Of a stretch of 64,000 nucleotides of DNA, positions 52,985 through 62,880 are shown piece after piece. The number at the start of each line of letters is the position of its first letter. Within the stretch, counting starts at the first letter, position 1. The notes beneath the pieces were generated by a model that saw only the letters and a program-made list of their open reading frames with translations, did no database searches and was not told where the DNA came from. Position numbers and translations under genes: made by a program. The stretch comes from Phaeobacter gallaeciensis (lineage in GTDB: Bacteria; Pseudomonadota; Alphaproteobacteria; Rhodobacterales; Rhodobacteraceae), in contig NZ_CP015124.1 in assembly GCF_001678945.1 (NCBI RefSeq), positions 558,001 to 622,000 of the forward strand. The letters are read 5' to 3'.

Positions 52985-53470
52985 ATGACAGATCCAATCC
53001 GCCCCACCGATGACGAGGCGCGTAGCCTTGCCCGGTCACTGATGGAGAACGCACGTTTCGCCGCCCTGGGTGTCATTACCGAGGATGGCACACCGCTGGT
53101 CACGCGTGTGGCCTTTGGCCTGTCGCCAGAAGGGCATCCGATCAGCCTGATCTCGACCCTCTCCTCCCATACGCGTGCTTTGCAGAACAACGCGGCCTGT
53201 TCCTTTCTCGTCGGGGAGCCGGGTGACAAGGGTGATCCCCTGACGCATCCCCGGCTCAGCCTGCAGGGCCATGCGCAGTTCATCCCCAATACCGGCGAAG
53301 AACACGCCCGCCTGGCCGCGCATTACCTGCAGGACCACCCCAAGGCGAAGCTCTACATCGGGTTTGGCGATTTTGCCTTTGTCCGGCTGGACGTGACAGC
53401 AGGACATCTGAACGGCGGCTTTGGCAAGGCCTTTGTTCTGACCCCAGAAGATCTGACGCCCCCCGCCTGA
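52985..53470 (+). CDS. Pyridoxamine 5'-phosphate oxidase-like (HugZ-type) protein
   Basis: 161 aa split-barrel flavin/heme-binding fold: RSLMENARFAALGVITEDGTPLVTRVAFGLSPEGHPISLISTLSSHTRALQNNAACSFLVGEPGDKGDPLTHPRLSLQGHAQFI, followed by PKAKLYIGFGDFAFVRLDV. The fold and the phrase SxHTxALxxxPxxSLLxGEPGxGDPLxHPRLxLxG are typical of the HugZ group. It lacks the C-terminal DUF2470 heme-binding extension, so heme use is uncertain. It follows the barrel gene by 23 bp. Confidence 0.88.
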   Translation: MTDPIRPTDDEARSLARSLMENARFAALGVITEDGTPLVTRVAFGLSPEGHPISLISTLSSHTRALQNNAACSFLVGEPGDKGDPLTHPRLSLQGHAQFIPNTGEEHARLAAHYLQDHPKAKLYIGFGDFAFVRLDVTAGHLNGGFGKAFVLTPEDLTPPA

Positions 53471-53478
53471 GTGGCGCG

Positions 53479-55763
53479 CTAGCGGTCCACCCGCACGATC
53501 ACCTGCACCTCTCCTTTGACCGCGTCCTGCCAGTTCAGCTTGACCCGGTCCTTACCGCTACCCTGCTCGACCTCGGCATAGGGCATGGCATATCGTTTGC
53601 TGCCACCAGACGTGCTGATCGGCCCCAGAGCGGTAATCGCATCCACCTTGCGCGCGTGGCCTTCAAACGGCAGCTGCCCATCCGTGTCGATGGTCCAGGT
53701 CGTGGCGGCGCTGCCTTGGGTGTATTCCAGCCGCAGAGGACTGGCGGCGGGAGAGGTGATCCCGTGAAAGGTATTGCCTTCGAAAAAGACCATCTTGCTG
53801 CGGCTGAAATCCAGCCCGGAGAAACTGGTATCCACCCGTTCAGCCCGGTCTATGAAACCATTGATCGACCGGAACTTGTTGCCCGAGACCGTGACACCGT
53901 TCAAGAAATGCCCGGTGCCATAGGGTTTGACAACGATATAGCTGAACCAGGGCGCGACCTCACCAGACAGAAACACATTGTCAGTGATCGACAGGGCGCT
54001 GAAGGAAAAGCCTGAACTGAAATCCGGCGTCGGGTCCTGTTCGTTCGTCCATTCGACAAAACAATTGTCGATGTAATTGTCGGACACGGTCGTCGAACAA
54101 TAGGTATTCGTCAGTACCAGCCCGGCGGTGCGCACGCCATTGGCGATACTGTCACCCTGAAAGAAATGGTTTCCGGTGACCGTATTATTCGCCCCGGCCA
54201 ACAGCGCAAAATGGCGGAATTTGCTGGCACGGTTGTTGCGCAGCTTGGCATCATTGGCGTTGACGTTGATGGCCACGCTGCTCCGATCCGGCACATCAAG
54301 CGGCTCTTCGGCGGACAGAAACTGGCAATTGTCGACCAGAATGCCCTGACAGCCCGACCCGATCGAGGTGATCCCGCGATCCTTGGGCCTGGAGATGAAG
54401 CAATGATCGAGGCTGAAGACGGTGCCCGCCGACGGCAGGCGCAGGGCGCTGCAATGGGAATTGCACTGCACCTCGACCTCGGTCATGCCAAATTTGCTGA
54501 GTTGGCTGAAGCCGGAGAAATCCAGCAGATACTTGAAGTCCTTGAAGGTGAAATTCTGCGTGCCCACCGCGTCATAAAGCGGCGCGTTCAGCGTCAGCTC
54601 GCCCGCGCCAGTGTTTTTGGCCCGCACGTAGATTTCGCGCCCCACCCGCTGCCTTCGACCAACGCGCCAATGGGGATATTGGCGATATTGGCCACGTTGC
54701 GCAGCTTGCGCGGATCGCTGCTGTCGTAGGTCGCCTGAGAGCTCACGGTTTCGGTATCCCAGGCCGCGCCGCCCACGGCGGAAAACTGACCGTTGCGGAT
54801 CACCCGACGGGTGGCATAAGAGCTGCGGTTCGGCACCGCCGCCTGCATGTCGATCGGTTTAGTCACGGTGATCATGCGCCCCCGCAGATCCAACGATTCA
54901 TGATCCACGTTGTTGAGCAGCGCCTGAAATGCCTTCTTGAAGGCAAGCTCTTCGTCACCAAAGGCAGCGGCATAGGCGGGAAAATTGAAATTGCGCCGCA
55001 TGAGCAGCATCTTGTCTGTCGGCATGGAGAGCGTGCCTTCGAACACCATCTCATTGTCCATCGACACCGTTTCGGCCAGATAGAATTCCCCTTCCGGCAC
55101 CAGAACCCGGCGCCCGTCGGCGGCAGCATCGGCGGCTTCAAAGGCGGCTGTGTTGTCCTGAACCCCGTCCCCGATGGCACTAAAATCCGTCACATCCACA
55201 AGGCTGATGATATCACGCAGAAAGGCGCTTGTGATATCGGTGATCTCGATATCGTCGATCCGCACAACGCCGCCATTGGGGCCAATCAGGTCCAGTCCGA
55301 AATGCCCGTGGTCGGCGGCAAGCCCCCAGGGCATATCCACCCCACTGCGACTGCCGGTCCCGACGATGGCCGTGACTTCCACCACCTGCCCGTAGGACGC
55401 CAGCGTCCTGCTGATGCCGGTTTCGATCACCCCGGACAGGTGGCTGTTGTTGGCCTGCCCAGCCCAGCCTGCCACCCGCACGGTCGGAAGCGCGCCGCTG
55501 ATCGCCTTGATGCGGGCGCGGACCTGCAGATAGCACCCCGGCAAGATCGGCGTCTTTCCCATGAAACGCAGCTTTTGCGTGCTGTCGAGCTTTTGCAGCT
55601 CAAGGCAGCCGCCAAAATCCGCATCCGCCGCCACATAGACCGCATTCGCCACACCATCATAGGTATCCGAGCCTGGCGTCCCATCGCCACTGGACCACTG
55701 ATCCAGCCCTTCCTCGAAGGGTGAAGGCGCCAGTTGCAGCCCATCGGTAATCACCTTGTTCAT
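53479..55763 (-). pseudogene. Right-handed parallel beta-helix protein split by a frameshift
   Basis: Two overlapping frames read as one protein of about 760 aa. The 5' part (55763 to about 54648) begins MNKVITDGLQLAPSPFEEGL and contains a pectate-lyase-type start (DVTDFSAIGDGVQDNTAAFEAADAAADGRRVLVPEGEF). At ANIPIGALVEGSG the frame shifts; the 3' part resumes VGREIYVRAKNTGAGELTL and continues with beta-helix coils (NHFFQGDSIANGVRTAG, NVFLSGEVAPWFSYI). One C is missing from the C-run at 54641-54647 (plus strand). The family is found in roseobacters as a putative polysaccharide-degrading or tail-spike-like protein. Sequencing error is not excluded. Confidence 0.8.
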
Positions 55764-55880
55764 GGGAAACCCTTTCCTATGCCACGACGCGCCAGCAGCG
55801 CAGATCGGAAAGGGTTTAGAATGTCCGGCTTAATCCCGCGTCAGACAGGCGCGCGCCGCTCCTGCACTGGTCACATGCCT

Positions 55881-56285
55881 TCAGGCATTGCCTTGTGGCA
55901 CTTTCAGGATTTGCACGGCGTTGATTTTCCAGTCGCCGCCGCCCCCGACAACCTGATAATCCAGCAGGTGCAGCCGCCCGTCCTGATCTGTGATCAGCAC
56001 CCGTTGCCAGAGGTTACCGGCGACCTCTCGCAGCTCCAGATAGCGGACCTGGTTTGGGCGCAGAACCATGGGATAGCCGCGCTCGACCATCTGACCAAAG
56101 CGTTCGGGCGTGCCAAACAGGCTGCGGATGCGGGGGGAGGCAAAACCGAAAGCCCGCGTGATATCATCATCGCGAAACGCCTCGATCTGGGCCCCGATCA
56201 CGCCAGTGATCCGGTCCCTGTCCTCTGCCCCCGCAGGCAGCGCCAGAAGCACCAGCGAAAACACAAAACTTGCAAACCTGAACAT
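55881..56285 (-). CDS. DUF4864 domain protein
   Basis: 134 aa from ATG 56285 (MFRFASFVFSLVLLALPAGAED) behind GGAGG; a longer open frame has no ribosome site. Signal peptide to about residue 20, then DUF4864: IGAQIEAFRDDDITRAFGFASPRIRSLFGTPERFGQMVERGYPMVLRP and a C-terminal LLDYQVVGGGGDWKINAVQILKV. The fold is nuclear-transport-factor-2-like. Exported, function unknown. Confidence 0.9.
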   Translation of the reverse strand: MFRFASFVFSLVLLALPAGAEDRDRITGVIGAQIEAFRDDDITRAFGFASPRIRSLFGTPERFGQMVERGYPMVLRPNQVRYLELREVAGNLWQRVLITDQDGRLHLLDYQVVGGGGDWKINAVQILKVPQGNA

Positions 56286-56382
56286 TGGCGACCTCCGACG
56301 ATACCTAGATTTTTGAGCTAGGTCAGGAATGCGGCAGGTCAAAAATTAGATGACAAGGGCGTAGCTTGCGGGCCGTCAAGAA

Positions 56383-56406
56383 AAAGGGCGCCGCATTGGG
56401 CGCCCT
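56383..56406 (-). repeat. 24-bp direct repeat, left copy (terminator hairpin)
   Basis: Identical to 57414-57437. The unit is a hairpin (AGGGCGCC, loop, GGCGCCCT). On the minus strand this copy is followed by TTTTTCTT, a full intrinsic terminator, and now ends the methyltransferase transcript. Confidence 0.85.
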
Positions 56407-56535
56407 GTGCAGTTCGCGGCGCGCGTAGGTGGCGCTGGAACTCGGACCTCAATGAGCACTTAGAGGCCGGAGTGTCGGGTGCTGCTGTCTGCACGATTGG
56501 CAGCTTTTCTGCTGCGTCCGGTCAAACGGATGCCG

Positions 56536-57189
56536 TTATTCTTGCTCACGCGGTATAACGGTTGGAAGCGGTCTCGTTCGCTTGCCCTTATGCCGAGCGC
56601 GTCTGTATTGGCTTTGATACTCACGTCGCTGTTTAGTCACCTCGTAGAGAACGATTCCCGAACATGTGCCAAGGTTCAGGCTTTCGATCATGCCGAACAT
56701 GGGTACTGCGACGCACATTTCGCTACGGCTGACTGCAGTTTCACTAATCCCGCGTTTTTCGTTCCCGAACCAAACAGCAAGTTTCGTGTGTTTGGTGAAG
56801 TCACCATCATGGAGGTAGACGTTAGATTTCCCCTTAACATGCGGAGACGTAACCACGGACACAAAGCCCTTGTGTTCGAGATGGTCCATGCACTCTTCGG
56901 TGCTGTCGAACCGTTTAACGAATGTCCATTTCACCGCAGACACGGAAGTTGACGACAAGGATTTTCTTTCCCGCATAGCCTGCCAATCGTTTGGCAGCGC
57001 TTTGCGTGGGTCAACAACGTAGGCCTTTTCTACACCGAGCGCGTTGACGTTTCGGATGACCGTTCCGATATTCTTGATGTCCACGGGATCTTCGATCACC
57101 GCAATCAAGTTCTTGCATCGAAAATCTTTGATTTCATCGGCTCGTTTTCGGACCGACGTCTTTTGTTTCTTTGGGGCTTCATTTTCCAT
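56536..57189 (-). CDS. SpoU/TrmH family RNA 2'-O-methyltransferase
   Basis: 217 aa. SPOUT fold with the knot motifs LIAVIEDPVDIKNIGTVIRNVNALGVEKAYVVDPRK (motif 1, Asn/Arg), LAVWFGNEKRGISETAV (motif 2) and VPMFGMIESLNLGTCSGIVLYEV (motif 3). N- and C-terminal basic extensions (KKQKTSVRKRADEIK; RRARHKGKRTRPLP) resemble TrmH. Codon and base use are visibly more AT-rich than in the neighbours (many AAG/TTC/AAA and A/T third bases). The gene lies between two copies of the lysK terminator, suggesting acquisition by insertion. Target RNA unknown. Confidence 0.9.
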   Translation of the reverse strand: MENEAPKKQKTSVRKRADEIKDFRCKNLIAVIEDPVDIKNIGTVIRNVNALGVEKAYVVDPRKALPNDWQAMRERKSLSSTSVSAVKWTFVKRFDSTEECMDHLEHKGFVSVVTSPHVKGKSNVYLHDGDFTKHTKLAVWFGNEKRGISETAVSRSEMCVAVPMFGMIESLNLGTCSGIVLYEVTKQRREYQSQYRRARHKGKRTRPLPTVIPREQE

Positions 57190-57413
57190 ATCTGCACTAT
57201 ACGCCGCGTAGACTGGTGAACAAGTTGGTAGGGTCCAACGAAACGATCCTTACCCCCTAAAAGCGAACGTTCGAGCTATCCCCGTGAAATGGCGCTTCGT
57301 CCATCACAGCCGACCTCAAGAGCAAGGGACACCCGAATATTGTGTCGCGCGCCTTTGTGGAATACGGCGTCATACCCACAACGCGGTTGCACCAACGCTG
57401 CACCATGAACAGC

Positions 57414-57437
57414 AAAGGGCGCCGCATTGGGCGCCCT
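57414..57437 (-). repeat. 24-bp direct repeat, right copy (lysK terminator hairpin)
   Basis: Identical to 56383-56406. It lies 26 bp after the lysK stop, and on the minus strand is followed by TTTGCTG, so the T-run is interrupted compared with the left copy. Confidence 0.85.
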
Positions 57438-57462
57438 TCTCATCCTTGGCTTGCGGTGACCT

Positions 57463-59043
57463 TCAGACCAGCTCGCCAGCCAGCGCCTTGTCGATCAGGG
57501 CAACGGTCTCTTCTACGCCGTAAAGGGCTACGAAGCCGCCAAAGCGCGGACCCTGGCTGGCGCCCAGCAGAACCTCATAAAGCGCCTTGAACCAGTCGCG
57601 CATGTTCTCCTTGCCGAAATGCTCGCGACCCACCTCAAAGACGATGCCTTGCAGCGCTTCGCCCGTGGTCTCTCCGTCCCAGGATGCCAGTTTGCCGCGG
57701 AATTCCTCCAGCGCGGCACGCTCGGCGTCGCTCGGCGCGCGGAACACTTTTTGCGGCTCGACGAAGTCTTCGTAGTATTTAACGGCAAAGCCCGCCGCCG
57801 CATCCAGATCGGGGTGGGTCTGCGGTGTCGCATCGGGCGCATAGCGGCGGATAAAGCCCCAGAGCGTTTCCTTGTCATGTGCCGACGCCACCGAGGCCAG
57901 ATTCAGCAGCATCGAGAAAGGCACCACCATTTTGGATTCCGGCACGTCGCCGCCGTGGATGTGCCAGACCGGGTTGTTGAGCTGCCCCTTGAGATCCTGA
58001 CCGTGGTAGGCCCGCAGCTGCTGATGGTATTCATCCATCGCCTTGGGGATCACATCGAAATGCATCCGCTTGGCCGTTTTCGGCTTTTGATACATGAAAT
58101 AGGCAAGGCTCTCGGAAGAGGCATAGGTCAGCCATTCGTCGATCGACACGCCATTGCCCGAGGTCTTGGAGATCTTCTGGCCGTTCTCATCGAGGAACAG
58201 CTCATAAGTAAAATGTTCAGGCGCGCGCCAGCCCAGGATCCGGCAGATCTTGTCATAGATCGGCGTGTTGGTGCTGTGGTCCTTGCCGTACATTTCGAAA
58301 TCGACTTCCAGCGCCGCCCAGCGCGCGCCGAAATCCGGTTTCCACTGCAGTTTCACGTTGCCGCCCGTGACCGGCAGGGTCCATTCCTTGCCGTCCTCAT
58401 CGTCAAAGGTGATGCTGTGGTTTTCCGCATCCACCTTTTTCATCGGTACGTACAGAACGCGGCCAGTTTCCGGGTGGATCGGCAGGAAGATCGAATAGGT
58501 CTGGCGCCGTTCCTCGCGCAGGGATTTCAGCATGACCTCCATGATCTCGTCATAGCGTTCGCAGGCGCGCTTCAGGATCTCGTCAAACTGGCCCGAGCCA
58601 TAGAATTCGGTCGCCGAGTAGAATTCATACTCGAACCCAAAGGTATCCAGGAACCGGCGCAGCATGGCGTTGTTGTGGTGGCCAAAGCTGTCGTGGGTGC
58701 CAAAAGGATCGGGAACCGAGGTCAGCGGCTTTTGCAGGTGGTCGTGCAGGCTTTCGGCATTCGGGACATTGCCCGGCACCTTACGCATGCCGTCCAGATC
58801 GTCGGAAAAGCAGATCAGCTTGGTCGGGATATCGGAAATCACCTCGAAGGCGCGCTTGATCATCGTGGTGCGCGCGACCTCGCCAAAGGTGCCGATATGA
58901 GGCAGACCCGAGGGGCCATAGCCGGTTTCAAACAGCACATAGCCCTTTTCCGGCGCGCCCTTGGCATAACGTTTGAGAATGCGGCGTGCTTCTTCAAACG
59001 GCCAGGCTTTGCTCGTCAGAGCGGTTTCGCGCAGTTCAGACAT
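57463..59043 (-). CDS. lysK: Lysine--tRNA ligase, class I
   Basis: 526 aa class I aminoacyl-tRNA synthetase charging tRNA-Lys. The HIGH-type motif is H49-I-G-T in [11 protein letters not shown]; the KMSKS-type motif is [10 protein letters not shown]. Other marks: [15 protein letters not shown] and [18 protein letters not shown] 59043 ([21 protein letters not shown]) follows GGAGAACAAC; the frame remains open upstream to 59442, but that part has no family match. The class I form replaces the common class II LysS in many alphaproteobacteria. Confidence 0.96.
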   Translation of the reverse strand: MSELRETALTSKAWPFEEARRILKRYAKGAPEKGYVLFETGYGPSGLPHIGTFGEVARTTMIKRAFEVISDIPTKLICFSDDLDGMRKVPGNVPNAESLHDHLQKPLTSVPDPFGTHDSFGHHNNAMLRRFLDTFGFEYEFYSATEFYGSGQFDEILKRACERYDEIMEVMLKSLREERRQTYSIFLPIHPETGRVLYVPMKKVDAENHSITFDDEDGKEWTLPVTGGNVKLQWKPDFGARWAALEVDFEMYGKDHSTNTPIYDKICRILGWRAPEHFTYELFLDENGQKISKTSGNGVSIDEWLTYASSESLAYFMYQKPKTAKRMHFDVIPKAMDEYHQQLRAYHGQDLKGQLNNPVWHIHGGDVPESKMVVPFSMLLNLASVASAHDKETLWGFIRRYAPDATPQTHPDLDAAAGFAVKYYEDFVEPQKVFRAPSDAERAALEEFRGKLASWDGETTGEALQGIVFEVGREHFGKENMRDWFKALYEVLLGASQGPRFGGFVALYGVEETVALIDKALAGELV

Positions 59044-59314
59044 GTTGTTCTCCATCGGGGCCGCCAATCGGCCTATATCCGCTTTACCGGTATGCGTCTT
59101 GCATCCGGCCTCCTCCTCTATTGTGCCGGTGCGGCATAAGTCAATAAACACTGGCGCCAAACCCCGTCGCCCCGCGCAACAAAACCTGCCGGATCCGCCT
59201 GTCGGCGGCAAAACACCGCCCCGGGGGGCCGACCTGCGGACCGGCATGGTTGCACCCGCAGAAAACCCCGCATATCGTCCGTGATGTACAGTGGTTTTAC
59301 AAAAGGTTGCCCCC

Positions 59315-59737
59315 ATGAGCGAGCAAGCCCCCCATCCGATGACGCCGCAGGATTGCCTCGTGGCGCTGATGGTGGCGATTTCGGCCTCGGACGAGAACAT
59401 CCGCACCGCCGAGCTGGTCAAGATACAATCCGCAGTCAACATGTTGCCGGTCTTTGCCGACTATGACATCGACCGGATCAACACGATCTCGCAGACCGTT
59501 TTCGACCTATTCGAGCAGGAGGACGGGCTGGACGCCCTGTTCGGCCTGATCCGGGACAACCTGCCAGAACGCCTGTTCGAAACCGCCTATGCGCTGGCCT
59601 GTGACGTGGCTGCTGCCGATGGCACGCTGGCGGAATCCGAGCTGCGCCTTTTGGAAGAAATGCGGTATGAGCTGAACATCGACCGCTTGCACGCCGCCGC
59701 CATTGAACGCGGCGCCCGCGCGCGGCACATGGTTTAG
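59315..59737 (+). CDS. TerB-like tellurite-resistance family protein
   Basis: 140 aa all-helical TerB fold: [36 protein letters not shown] and the repeat [34 protein letters not shown], whose acidic D/E pairs are the putative metal-binding sites. ATG 59315 follows AAAGG; a longer frame to 59291 is possible. No other ter genes are near, so a link to tellurite is not implied. Confidence 0.88.
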   Translation: MSEQAPHPMTPQDCLVALMVAISASDENIRTAELVKIQSAVNMLPVFADYDIDRINTISQTVFDLFEQEDGLDALFGLIRDNLPERLFETAYALACDVAAADGTLAESELRLLEEMRYELNIDRLHAAAIERGARARHMV

Positions 59738-59870
59738 GCACGGCCCCACTTAGGACCCACACACAAGAACCTGCCCGGAGCAGCTTTATGCTCGGGACGT
59801 TCGCAAGCAAATTCTGACGGATTCTGACGGGCGCAAGGCGCGATACTCCACGCCCTGCGCCCTTTGACCA

Positions 59871-60917
59871 TCACAGCATGGTATAATCCGTCAGGCCGAA
59901 ATCTTCGATATCGCCATAGGTTCCAAGCAGCAGGCTGTTGCGCCCCCATTCCAGCAGGAACCCGCGGTCAAAGTATTCCCCGGCCCAGGGGCCTGAGCTG
60001 AACTCATCCTCCATATTGATAAAGGTGACCGTGATCTCTTTGCCGGTGCGGATAATCAGGTCGGCACCGTTGTTGTCAGTATCGTGGATCCAGTCGTGAC
60101 CGGATCTCTTACCAAAGACAAAGGTATCGCGCCCGACAGTGTCATACATCTTGTCGTTTCCGCGGCCGCCGTTGACACGGTCATTGCCAGCGCCAGCCTC
60201 GATGTAGTCATCGCCTCCACCGCCAAAGATCTTGTCGCGTCGCCCGTCCCAGTAGCCGACGTCGCCATAAATCTCATCATCCCCTCGGCCGCCTTTCAGG
60301 GTGTCTTTCCCCAACCCGCCGCGGATGAAGTCGTTGCCGTTCCCCCCGCTCACGAAATCACGCCCTTCACCGCTGAGGATGGTGTCGTCCCCGGCGCGGC
60401 CAAAGATTTTGTCGCGGCCATCCATGTTGAACTGGGTGCCGTAGCCAAAGAACATCTGATCTGGGTCAATGACATCCACCGAAGGCACGCCATTGTAAAC
60501 CCAGCCATTTCCATAAAGCAGTTCCTCTACGGTGCCATCAAGGCCACCGTTGTCCTCGAACTCCATCGCCTCGGTCAGATCGGTAACATCGATCCGTAGG
60601 CCCCGCATGTTGAAGATCTTGGCGGTCCCACCATCATCGGTCAGTTGCTCCACCTTGATGTGGCGAATCTCCCCGCCGGTAACCTCATCGCCCTGATAGG
60701 TGAAACCGACGCCCTTGATCGTCATCCGCAGGTCGAGCGGAAAGCCCGCAAACCCCAACTGCCCCTCAACGACCAGGGCGCGGTCAGTTGATGTCTTGAT
60801 GGGGAAATCATCATTCCCGACGATTCCGTTGAAAAGATTGAAGATGTTATGCGGTTGGGCAAACCCCATCTCGTCTGCGTTCTGTCCCCAAGAAACCTTC
60901 GCACGCATTATTTCCAC
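59871..60917 (-). CDS. RTX-type calcium-binding protein
   Basis: 348 aa. No Sec signal; the N-terminal 160 residues match no family I recognise. Residues about 165-270 hold some eight GGxGxDxUx nonapeptides (GRAGDDTIL, GGNGNDFIR, GGLGKDTLK, GGRGDDEIY, GGGGDDYIE, AGAGNDRVN, GGRGNDKMY), which fold into a calcium-loaded beta roll. The C-terminus (TFVFGKRSGHDWIHD ... GDIEDFGLTDYTML) is the usual type I secretion signal region. No ABC/HlyD secretion genes are in the window, so an unlinked exporter is needed. Confidence 0.9.
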   Translation of the reverse strand: MEIMRAKVSWGQNADEMGFAQPHNIFNLFNGIVGNDDFPIKTSTDRALVVEGQLGFAGFPLDLRMTIKGVGFTYQGDEVTGGEIRHIKVEQLTDDGGTAKIFNMRGLRIDVTDLTEAMEFEDNGGLDGTVEELLYGNGWVYNGVPSVDVIDPDQMFFGYGTQFNMDGRDKIFGRAGDDTILSGEGRDFVSGGNGNDFIRGGLGKDTLKGGRGDDEIYGDVGYWDGRRDKIFGGGGDDYIEAGAGNDRVNGGRGNDKMYDTVGRDTFVFGKRSGHDWIHDTDNNGADLIIRTGKEITVTFINMEDEFSSGPWAGEYFDRGFLLEWGRNSLLLGTYGDIEDFGLTDYTML

Positions 60918-61383
60918 CCCTTAATACTGTCACCAGATTGAACTCTACATCTAGCTACCGCTAACAGATCGATGGATTTGTTCCAAGTATTGCGCCTCGC
61001 CTCCATTTCGCCGACCGATGGCTCAAATAGAAAATCAGCGTCTCAAACCGGATAACGCGTTCAGACGGCTGAAAACTTAGGCAATCACCTTTGCCGACTG
61101 TTGCACGGCAGGCATACACAAAAGCAGCATAGCGAATTAACATCCGTAAAAAATTCGCAAAAGTTAATGGAGCCGCCCGCGGCTACTGCAACCATAAGGA
61201 TTGCAAAACACTTCGGAAGATCCTGAAAAGATTGTTTATCCTTCCGCTTCACCGAAAATTTTGAAAAACATGCCCACACCTCAAATCGTTTATTGATTGC
61301 AACAATTCAACGTTTTGCACGTATCGACAGACCCTTTTTCCTGCCGATTACTAAGGCAAGAGCTATTATGTGAGGACGATTTG
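60918..61383. other. AT-rich divergent intergenic region
   Basis: 466 bp between the RTX gene and the chemoreceptor gene, noticeably richer in A and T than surrounding coding DNA. GAGGA at 61372-61376 is the receptor ribosome site. No RNA gene, small gene or convincing promoter was recognised. Confidence 0.6.
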
Positions 61384-62772
61384 ATGTTGAAAATTATCAA
61401 GCCCCGAACTCGGCGGGAAAGAAAGTTCGAAGAACAGCAGGCGGTTCTGGACGTCATCGACAGGACACAGGCCGTTATCGAGTTTGCGACAGACGGCACA
61501 ATCCTAAAAGCAAACAAGAATTTCCTCGAAACCCTGGGCTATGAACTCAGCGAGATCGAAGGGCATCATCATTCGATGTTCGTCAAGGCCGAAGACGCGC
61601 AATCGGCGGATTATGCGACCTTCTGGTCGGGATTGGCATCGGGGGAATATTATTCGGACCGCTTCGAACGAGTTTCGAAATCCGGCGAACCTGTCTGGAT
61701 ACAGGCAACCTATGCGCCCGTATTCGACTCTGAAGGCAAGGTGCGCAAAGTCATCAAGATTGCCACCGACGTGTCCGATGCCAGCGCCCGCCAGGAAGCC
61801 ATGGATGGCATCCTTACCGGGCTTGAGGCCATCAGCCAGGGCGATCTGCGGCACCGGGTCGAGGTATCAGACATCAAAGAGCTGAGCACCCTTGGCGCCA
61901 CCTTCAATGCGGCCATCGAAAAACTGGAGCAAGTGGTTCTATCGGTCAAACAGGTTGCATCGACAGTCTCCGCAGCCGCCGACGGGATCGAAGGCTCTTC
62001 AGGGGAACTGTCGTCACGCACGGAATCGCAGGCGGCGACATTGGAAGAAACCGCCGCCGCAGTGGAAGAGCTGTCATCAGCGGTGAATTCCTCGGCCAAT
62101 CTGGCGCAGGATGTCAAAGGCATCGCAGATACGGCGCAGCGGACTGCTAAGGACAGCAATAAAGTCATGGACCGGGCCGTCGACGCGATGGAGGCGATCA
62201 AGCAATCCTCCGAGGAAATCGGAAGCATCGTCTCCCTCATTGACGACATTTCGTTTCAGACCAACCTTCTGGCTTTGAATGCCGCCGTCGAGGCCGCCCG
62301 TGCCGGAGAGGCAGGCAGGGGGTTTTCGGTGGTTGCGGCCGAGGTTCGAACCCTGGCCCAGCGCTCGGGCAGCGCTGCAGGGGAAATCAAAAAGCTGATC
62401 GAACGCAGCTCTTCGCAGGTGCATTCGGGTGTGGATGTCGTGGCACAGGTCGGCCAGGAACTTCAGACCATCATTGGGGGCGCATCGGACATCTCCGAAC
62501 GCATCGGCCATATCGCCAGTGGCGCCAAGGAACAGGCAGCCGCCTTGCAAGAGATCAACGTTGGCATCGGTCAGCTCGATCAGGTCACGCAGCGCAATGC
62601 CGCAATGGTGGAAGAAACCAGCGCCGTCAGTCTGGACCTGTCGCACAACGCCCGGCTGCTGCAGCAGCGTGTCGCTACTTTCAAGGTCGGCGGTGACGCG
62701 GGGCAAGGCACCGTCCGGGCCGTCCAAGCCACCCCGGAAACGCCCCTACAAACACACCGTCCGGCGGCCTGA
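61384..62772 (+). CDS. Cytoplasmic PAS-domain methyl-accepting chemotaxis protein
   Basis: 462 aa, no transmembrane helix. A PAS domain (about 28-140: [38 protein letters not shown] ... [28 protein letters not shown]) is followed by a HAMP-like linker ([41 protein letters not shown]) and a signalling hairpin with the conserved tip [40 protein letters not shown]. It signals to CheA; PAS suggests redox, oxygen or ligand sensing. ATG 61384 follows GAGGA. Confidence 0.93.
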   Translation: MLKIIKPRTRRERKFEEQQAVLDVIDRTQAVIEFATDGTILKANKNFLETLGYELSEIEGHHHSMFVKAEDAQSADYATFWSGLASGEYYSDRFERVSKSGEPVWIQATYAPVFDSEGKVRKVIKIATDVSDASARQEAMDGILTGLEAISQGDLRHRVEVSDIKELSTLGATFNAAIEKLEQVVLSVKQVASTVSAAADGIEGSSGELSSRTESQAATLEETAAAVEELSSAVNSSANLAQDVKGIADTAQRTAKDSNKVMDRAVDAMEAIKQSSEEIGSIVSLIDDISFQTNLLALNAAVEAARAGEAGRGFSVVAAEVRTLAQRSGSAAGEIKKLIERSSSQVHSGVDVVAQVGQELQTIIGGASDISERIGHIASGAKEQAAALQEINVGIGQLDQVTQRNAAMVEETSAVSLDLSHNARLLQQRVATFKVGGDAGQGTVRAVQATPETPLQTHRPAA

Positions 62773-62827
62773 GACGGGGGTTTCAAAACCCTCCGCGAGC
62801 ACTGGCTTTCTTAGACCCCCAACGAAC

Positions 62828-62857
62828 AAACCGCGCCGCAGCAATGCGGCACGGTTT
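62828..62857. terminator. Probable bidirectional terminator
   Basis: AAACCGCGCCGCA pairs with TGCGGCACGGTTT around GCAA with one mismatch. It lies between the stops of the convergent chemoreceptor and prpE genes. The T-runs are short. Confidence 0.55.
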
Positions 62858-62880
62858 GGTATTCTAGCCTTCAGAGAGGT

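Noticed and set aside
57619-59139. 506-codon open frame antisense to lysK
   Set aside because: Shadow of a well-supported synthetase gene on the other strand.
59044-59442. 133-residue N-terminal extension of lysyl-tRNA synthetase
   Set aside because: The open frame continues upstream, but family start, ribosome site and signal all point to ATG 59043.
61137-61151. CtrA site upstream of the chemoreceptor gene
   Set aside because: TTAA is followed by N7 and AAAA, not TTAA; only half of the consensus is met.
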